NCBI GenBank assembly: GCA_046727955.1
Contig: JBKPDO010000293.1
Span: 1 to 16,524 of the forward strand
Length of the DNA stretch: 16,524 bases
Source of the DNA: DASVXQ01 sp046727955
Lineage (GTDB): Bacteria; Actinomycetota; CALGFH01
Direction: 5' to 3'
Shown here: in pieces, positions 13,212 through 16,524 of the stretch
Layout: the number at the start of each line of letters is the position of its first letter
Numbering within the stretch: position 1 is the first letter of the stretch
The notes under the pieces: model-generated
The model's database searches: none
What the model saw: only the letters and a program-made list of their open reading frames with translations
Told to the model about the DNA's origin: nothing
Program-made: the position numbers and the translations under genes

Positions 13212-14904
13212 CGACGACCGCCCAGAACCGCGACCGCCCGCCCGCAGCCAGCGGCCCGCACGGGCAAGCTCCAAGCAGCGCCCGGTCCCGCCGGGCGACG
13301 CTTGACCTGGCCGTGGCGGAGAGCAGCCGGCTGCTGCGCCACCCTGCCGTGCTCGCCGCGGCCGCCTTCGGCGCCGTCCTACTGTGGTCCTCGGGCCGCC
13401 ACATCGTGCCGGTACTGTCCCGCTCCGACGTCGCCACCCAGATCCCGCTGGCACCGTTGGCCGCGGCGACGCTGCTGGCCACCAACCTGGCCGCACTGCG
13501 GGCCCACCGCGACGGCGCCGACGACCTGTACGGCGCCTGCCGCCTGAGTGTGGCGTGGCGGACCCTTGCGCACCTACTGTCGGTGCTGCCGCTAGTGGCG
13601 CTTGGCGGCGGCCTGGTCGCCGCCGATCTGGCCTGGCTCGCCTGGGTGCCTGGCAGGGTCGGCGCTCCGAGCCCGGCCGAGCTTGCCACCGGCCCGGCGT
13701 TGATCGCGCTGTGCGGCTGTCTCGGTGTCCTGCTCGGCCGCGTCTGGCGGTCGGTGACGGTCGCCCCGCTGGCCCTGGCGGGGCTTGCGGCCGGGTCGTT
13801 CGCACTCAACCTCCCCGGCTTCAACGACCGGCCGGTCGCCTGGCTCGGCGCGCTCGTGGTGGTGCACGGCGACCCCCTGCCGGCCGCGCTGCTCGGCCGG
13901 CCGGCCTCCTGGCACGTCGCATACCTTCTCGGCGGTGCGGCGGCCACAGGTGCGTTCGCCGTTGCGTTGGCCTCCTGGCGCGGCCAGACCCCGGCGGGAC
14001 GGCACGTTCGCGCCGTCACCGCCGCCGTCCTCGCGGCGGCGCTGGCGGTCACCGCCACCGCAGCGGTGGCGCAGACCAGACCTGCTTCCGCGGCACTGGA
14101 GGCACGGCAGGTGGCCGCGGCCGGCCGCCCGGCGGCGCAACAGGTCTGCCAGCGGCGCGGCCCGGCCGTCTACTGCGTGTTCCCCGGCTTCCAGCCGCAG
14201 ATCAGCCTGTGGGAGCCGACCGTGCGGGCCGTGCTCGGCAGCGTGCCGGCGGCGGTGACGGCGGCTGCGCCGCCGGTCACGGCCGCCCAGCGCCTCGACC
14301 GAGGCTGGATGACCCTGCACCAGCTCGTCCTCGCCGCGGCCCAGCGCCGAGCCGCCGGAGGCCAGCCCGTCGCCCCGGTCGGCACCGCCTGGGGTCGCAC
14401 TGGCCGGGCGCTCGGCGCCTCGCAGTTGCGGCTCGGCGGAGCCGTCGCCGCGCGGATCGTCGGACTGCCGGCTCCTCCGCCCGCGCGTCCGCCCGCGCAT
14501 CCGGGCGGGATCGAGATCGTGAACCCGGCATTCGATGCCCGGGCGGTGGTGGCACTGTGGCTGGCCGCGCAGGCAGGCCCGCAGGCCGCGGCGGAGCTGC
14601 GCCGCCGCACGGTCATGGCTGGCCCCGGCGACCCGTTCTCCCTCACCGACCAGGCCGACTGGACGACACGGGGTGGGGTGGGCGTGAGGGCCAGTACGCC
14701 CTCACCCTGCTCGACCGTCCCGCTGACCAGGTCCGCGAGACGCTGCGCCGCAACTGGGCGCTGCTGACCTCACCGACGACGACCCTCGCGCGGCTCGCCG
14801 AGGTCTTCGGCCTCAAGCCCCCGCCGCAGCACGGACCGAACCCGGTCGACGACCACAAACTCCAAGGCAGCCTGGCCCAGAACGGCCCGAAGGTGACCCG
14901 CTGA
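13208..14904 (+). CDS. ABC permease-like membrane protein with extracytoplasmic domain, frameshifted near the end
   Basis: ATG 13208 overlaps the ATPase stop (ATGA). About seven hydrophobic segments (46-62, 78-97, 121-146, 160-179, 182-202, 225-247, 257-279) precede a domain of about 285 residues with a Cys pair, C314 and C323, probably outside the membrane. In the starting frame the protein ends at 14767 with an unnatural Ser/Arg-rich tail. The -1 frame instead reads EGQYALTLLDRPADQVRETL and stops at 14904, where TGATG starts the next gene. The span is 1697 nt, one base short of 566 codons, and the G-rich tract 14670-14690 is the likely place of a lost G. Intact length would be 565 residues. 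Family unrecognised; the permease role comes from context. Confidence 0.75.
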
Positions 14905-15602
14905 TGCCACGGGGCTGGCTCACCCGGCAGCTCCGGCAGCTCCGCCTGGTCCCGGCGCTGCTGGTCCCCACCGCCCGCGCGGTCGGCTGGGCGCCGCCGC
15001 TGGCGGCGTTCACCCTCAGCGTCGGCCTGCTAGCGCTCGCCGTCCGGCCCGGCCAGGCACTGCAGGCGGGGGGCCTGGTGGTGTGGCTGCGGATCACTAT
15101 GGTGGCCGGCTCGCTCGGCTACGCCTTCCTGCTCGACGACCCCAGCGAGCCCACCACCGAGGCGGTGGCCGGGTCGCTGCTGCTGCGCCGGGCGCTGCGG
15201 GTCGCGCTGCTGCTGCCCGCCACCGCCGCCTGGTGGGCCGCGGCGGTGTGGCGGGTACGGGCCGTCCACCCTGGGGTGCCGCTCCCGGTCGCCGCGCTCA
15301 CCCTGGAAGCTGGCGCGCTGCTGGCCGTCTCCATCGCGCTCGCCGCCGCCGGCTCGCACCTGGCTCCCGAGCGGCGCGGCGGGGTGATGGCCGCTCCCGC
15401 CCTGTTCGCCGTGACCGGCGCCGCCATGCTACTGCCCGCCCGGGTCGGGCTGTACGCCCCGCCGGGCGGCCCCGGATGGGCTGGCGCCCACCAACGCTGG
15501 GCCATGACGCTCGGCTTCGCGCTGGCGGCATTCGCCGTCGCCAGCCGCGACCCCGCCCGCAGCCGGGTCCGCAGCTACCGCCGCCGCGGTGGCACTGCGT
15601 GA
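14904..15602 (+). CDS. Membrane protein, probable second subunit of the ABC system
   Basis: 232 residues with about six hydrophobic segments (roughly 26-47, 57-76, 96-116, 130-149, 163-177, 195-211), a basic N-terminus and an Arg-rich tail, so both ends are probably cytoplasmic. I see no catalytic motif and do not recognise the family. ATG 14904 overlaps the stop of the upstream gene by one base (TGATG), which signals translational coupling and confirms the reading frame at the end of that gene. Its end overlaps the cupredoxin start by 14 nt. A role as membrane partner of the ATPase at 12321 is inferred from operon position. Confidence 0.8.
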   Translation: MPRGWLTRQLRQLRLVPALLVPTARAVGWAPPLAAFTLSVGLLALAVRPGQALQAGGLVVWLRITMVAGSLGYAFLLDDPSEPTTEAVAGSLLLRRALRVALLLPATAAWWAAAVWRVRAVHPGVPLPVAALTLEAGALLAVSIALAAAGSHLAPERRGGVMAAPALFAVTGAAMLLPARVGLYAPPGGPGWAGAHQRWAMTLGFALAAFAVASRDPARSRVRSYRRRGGTA

Positions 15603-15840
15603 CAACCGCTTCCACCCGGCCGTCATCCAGATCAGGCAACGCCAAGCCGTCACCTGGTCGTTCAGCGACAACGGCACGACCCACAACGTCAAGGGCAAGG
15701 GCTGGGGCTCCAGCAACCAGGCGTCCGGGACGTTCCAGCACACCTTCAGCGCGCCCGGCAGCTACCGGTACTCCCGCACGCTGCACATCGGTATGAACGG
15801 CCGGGTCGACGTCTCGTCGACGCGGTCGAGGCCGCGCTGA
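15589..15840 (+). CDS. Small cupredoxin-like protein lacking the copper Cys
   Basis: 83 residues, almost exactly one plastocyanin/azurin-like domain: DNRFHPAVIQIRQRQAVTW, then THNVKGKGW with ligand H32, FQHTFSAPGSYRYS and TLHIGMNGRVDV with H66 and M69. The C-x2-H-x2-M pattern of type 1 copper sites is kept except that residue 63 is Arg (CGC, 15775-15777) where Cys (TGC) is expected, a one-base difference. GTG 15589 overlaps the preceding gene by 14 nt. No signal peptide is encoded, and the upstream in-frame sequence back to a stop at 15505 has no better start. It may be a degenerate domain, a non-copper binding module, or a product with a displaced leader. Confidence 0.75.
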   Translation: MALRDNRFHPAVIQIRQRQAVTWSFSDNGTTHNVKGKGWGSSNQASGTFQHTFSAPGSYRYSRTLHIGMNGRVDVSSTRSRPR

Positions 15841-15881
15841 GCGGTCGATTCCTCGGCGATCCGCCCGCCGCGCTGACAAGA

Positions 15882-15887
15882 TAGGAT
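15882..15887 (+). promoter_or_regulatory. -10 candidate for the last gene
   Basis: TAGGAT, the same hexamer as at the mod promoter, lies 41 nt before ATG 15929 in the 88-nt gap after the cupredoxin stop. No matching -35 is seen. It would give the last gene its own transcript with a short leader, separate from the sigma operon. Confidence 0.25.
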
Positions 15888-15928
15888 GAGCTGGCTGATC
15901 GGTTTGCCTGGGTGAGGGTGGACGTGAG

Positions 15929-16524
15929 ATGGTCGGTCGGGCGATCTCCAGGGCAGGCAGGCGCCGGCTGGTCCTTGGGGTCGCCGTGACGCTGGCGCTG
16001 CTGGTGGTCGTCGGCCGCATGCAGCAGGGTGACCTGGTGTCCCATCGGCCGGCGCCAGTGCCTGCCCCGTTGACCACGACCGCGCCCGCACGGCCGCCGC
16101 CGGTCACCGCCACCGTCCGCCTGCGCGCGGCCCCAGCGCCTGCGTTGGTTGCCGAGGCGCAGCTGATGGTCGGCGAGGGCAGGCTCTGGATGATGCTGGA
16201 CCGGGTGCTGGTCGGTGTCGACCCGCGGCGCCCCAGCGTGGTGGCCAGGATCAGGCTCGGCCGACCCGGCGGCTTCGCGAACCTGCTGGCGGTTGGCGCG
16301 GGCGCGGTGTGGGTTGAAACCGGGGCCGGCGGGACCCCGGTCAGCGTGGTCCGGGTCGACGCCGCCACCACCAAGGTGGCTGGCACCCTGCCGGCCGACA
16401 ACCTGCAGTGGGTTGCTGGGGCTGGGGCCGGCAGCCTGTGGTCGGTGCGCTGCACCAGCGAAGACGGGCCCTGTCGCCTGCTGCGCCTTGACCCGCGCGG
16501 CCTGCGGGTGCTGGCCGGTTTCCC
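15929..16524 (+). CDS. Membrane-anchored protein with beta-propeller-like repeats, 5' part
   Basis: The frame runs open from ATG 15929 to the window end (198 codons and two bases), so the gene is cut. A GGTGAGGGTGGA stretch lies just upstream as a ribosome binding site. Residues 1-12 are basic, 13-29 (RLVLGVAVTLALLVVVG) form a signal or anchor segment, and 40-70 are Pro/Ala/Thr-rich. From about residue 75 there are repeated units with the pattern MVGEGRLWMMLDRVLVGVD, LAVGAGAVWVETG and VAGAGAGSLWSVRC, each followed by RVD- or RLD-type strands. This is the look of PQQ/YVTN-like propeller blades in actinobacterial surface proteins. No enzymatic function can be assigned. Confidence 0.75.
   Translation, partial: MVGRAISRAGRRRLVLGVAVTLALLVVVGRMQQGDLVSHRPAPVPAPLTTTAPARPPPVTATVRLRAAPAPALVAEAQLMVGEGRLWMMLDRVLVGVDPRRPSVVARIRLGRPGGFANLLAVGAGAVWVETGAGGTPVSVVRVDAATTKVAGTLPADNLQWVAGAGAGSLWSVRCTSEDGPCRLLRLDPRGLRVLAGF

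Noticed and set aside
13384..14904. 506-codon frame as an independent gene overlapping the membrane protein
   Set aside because: Only its last ~70 codons look like protein; the rest is an Arg-rich shadow. It is explained by a single frameshift in the membrane gene.

Overview
The window reads as very GC-rich bacterial chromosome, by eye about 70% GC with strong G/C bias at third codon positions. The gene families (PadR, VOC proteins, a MerR-like HTH fused to TOBE, HdeD-like membrane protein, ECF sigma factor with zinc-binding anti-sigma) and several apparently leaderless genes with a TAnnnT box 7-9 nt before the start codon fit an actinobacterium or a related deep-branching high-GC lineage. 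No rRNA, tRNA, transposase, phage gene or CRISPR array is visible. Base 16524 cuts the last gene.

Layout. (1) 1-1740: G/C homopolymer palindromes, a zinc-ribbon metallo-beta-lactamase-fold protein (193-1008), and a convergent two-TM protein of unknown function broken by an exact 20-bp tandem duplication. (2) 1741-3910: a two-copy ~90-bp intergenic repeat ending in a perfect hairpin, a PadR regulator overlapping a VOC gene on the minus strand, a divergent second VOC gene, and an isochorismatase-like cysteine hydrolase. (3) 4017-7096, minus strand: a molybdate uptake operon, HTH-TOBE regulator then modA, modB, modC, tightly packed. (4) 7277-10706: a small GNAT protein, an HdeD-like membrane protein, a 29-codon small ORF with a strong ribosome binding site lying between two perfect hairpins, a secreted or anchored alpha/beta hydrolase, and a four-TM protein of unknown family. 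(5) 10834-15840: a six-gene plus-strand operon: ECF sigma factor, zinc anti-sigma factor fused to a polytopic membrane domain, ABC ATPase, large membrane protein with an extracytoplasmic domain (frameshifted near its end), second membrane protein, and a tiny cupredoxin. Four of the five junctions are start/stop overlaps. (6) 15929-end: the 5' part of a membrane-anchored, probably beta-propeller protein.

How the genes work together. The mod operon is a complete high-affinity molybdate importer with its own probable molybdenum-sensing regulator. The sigma operon looks like a membrane-signalling unit in which the anti-sigma factor is itself a multi-span protein translated in coupling with an ABC transporter. 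A candidate ECF-type promoter (TGAACC, 16 nt, CGACA) directly precedes the sigma gene, suggesting autoregulation. The cupredoxin closing this operon has Arg where the copper-ligating Cys should be and has no signal peptide, which makes the operon the most unusual part of the window. The small ORF between hairpins is the best candidate for an overlooked gene.
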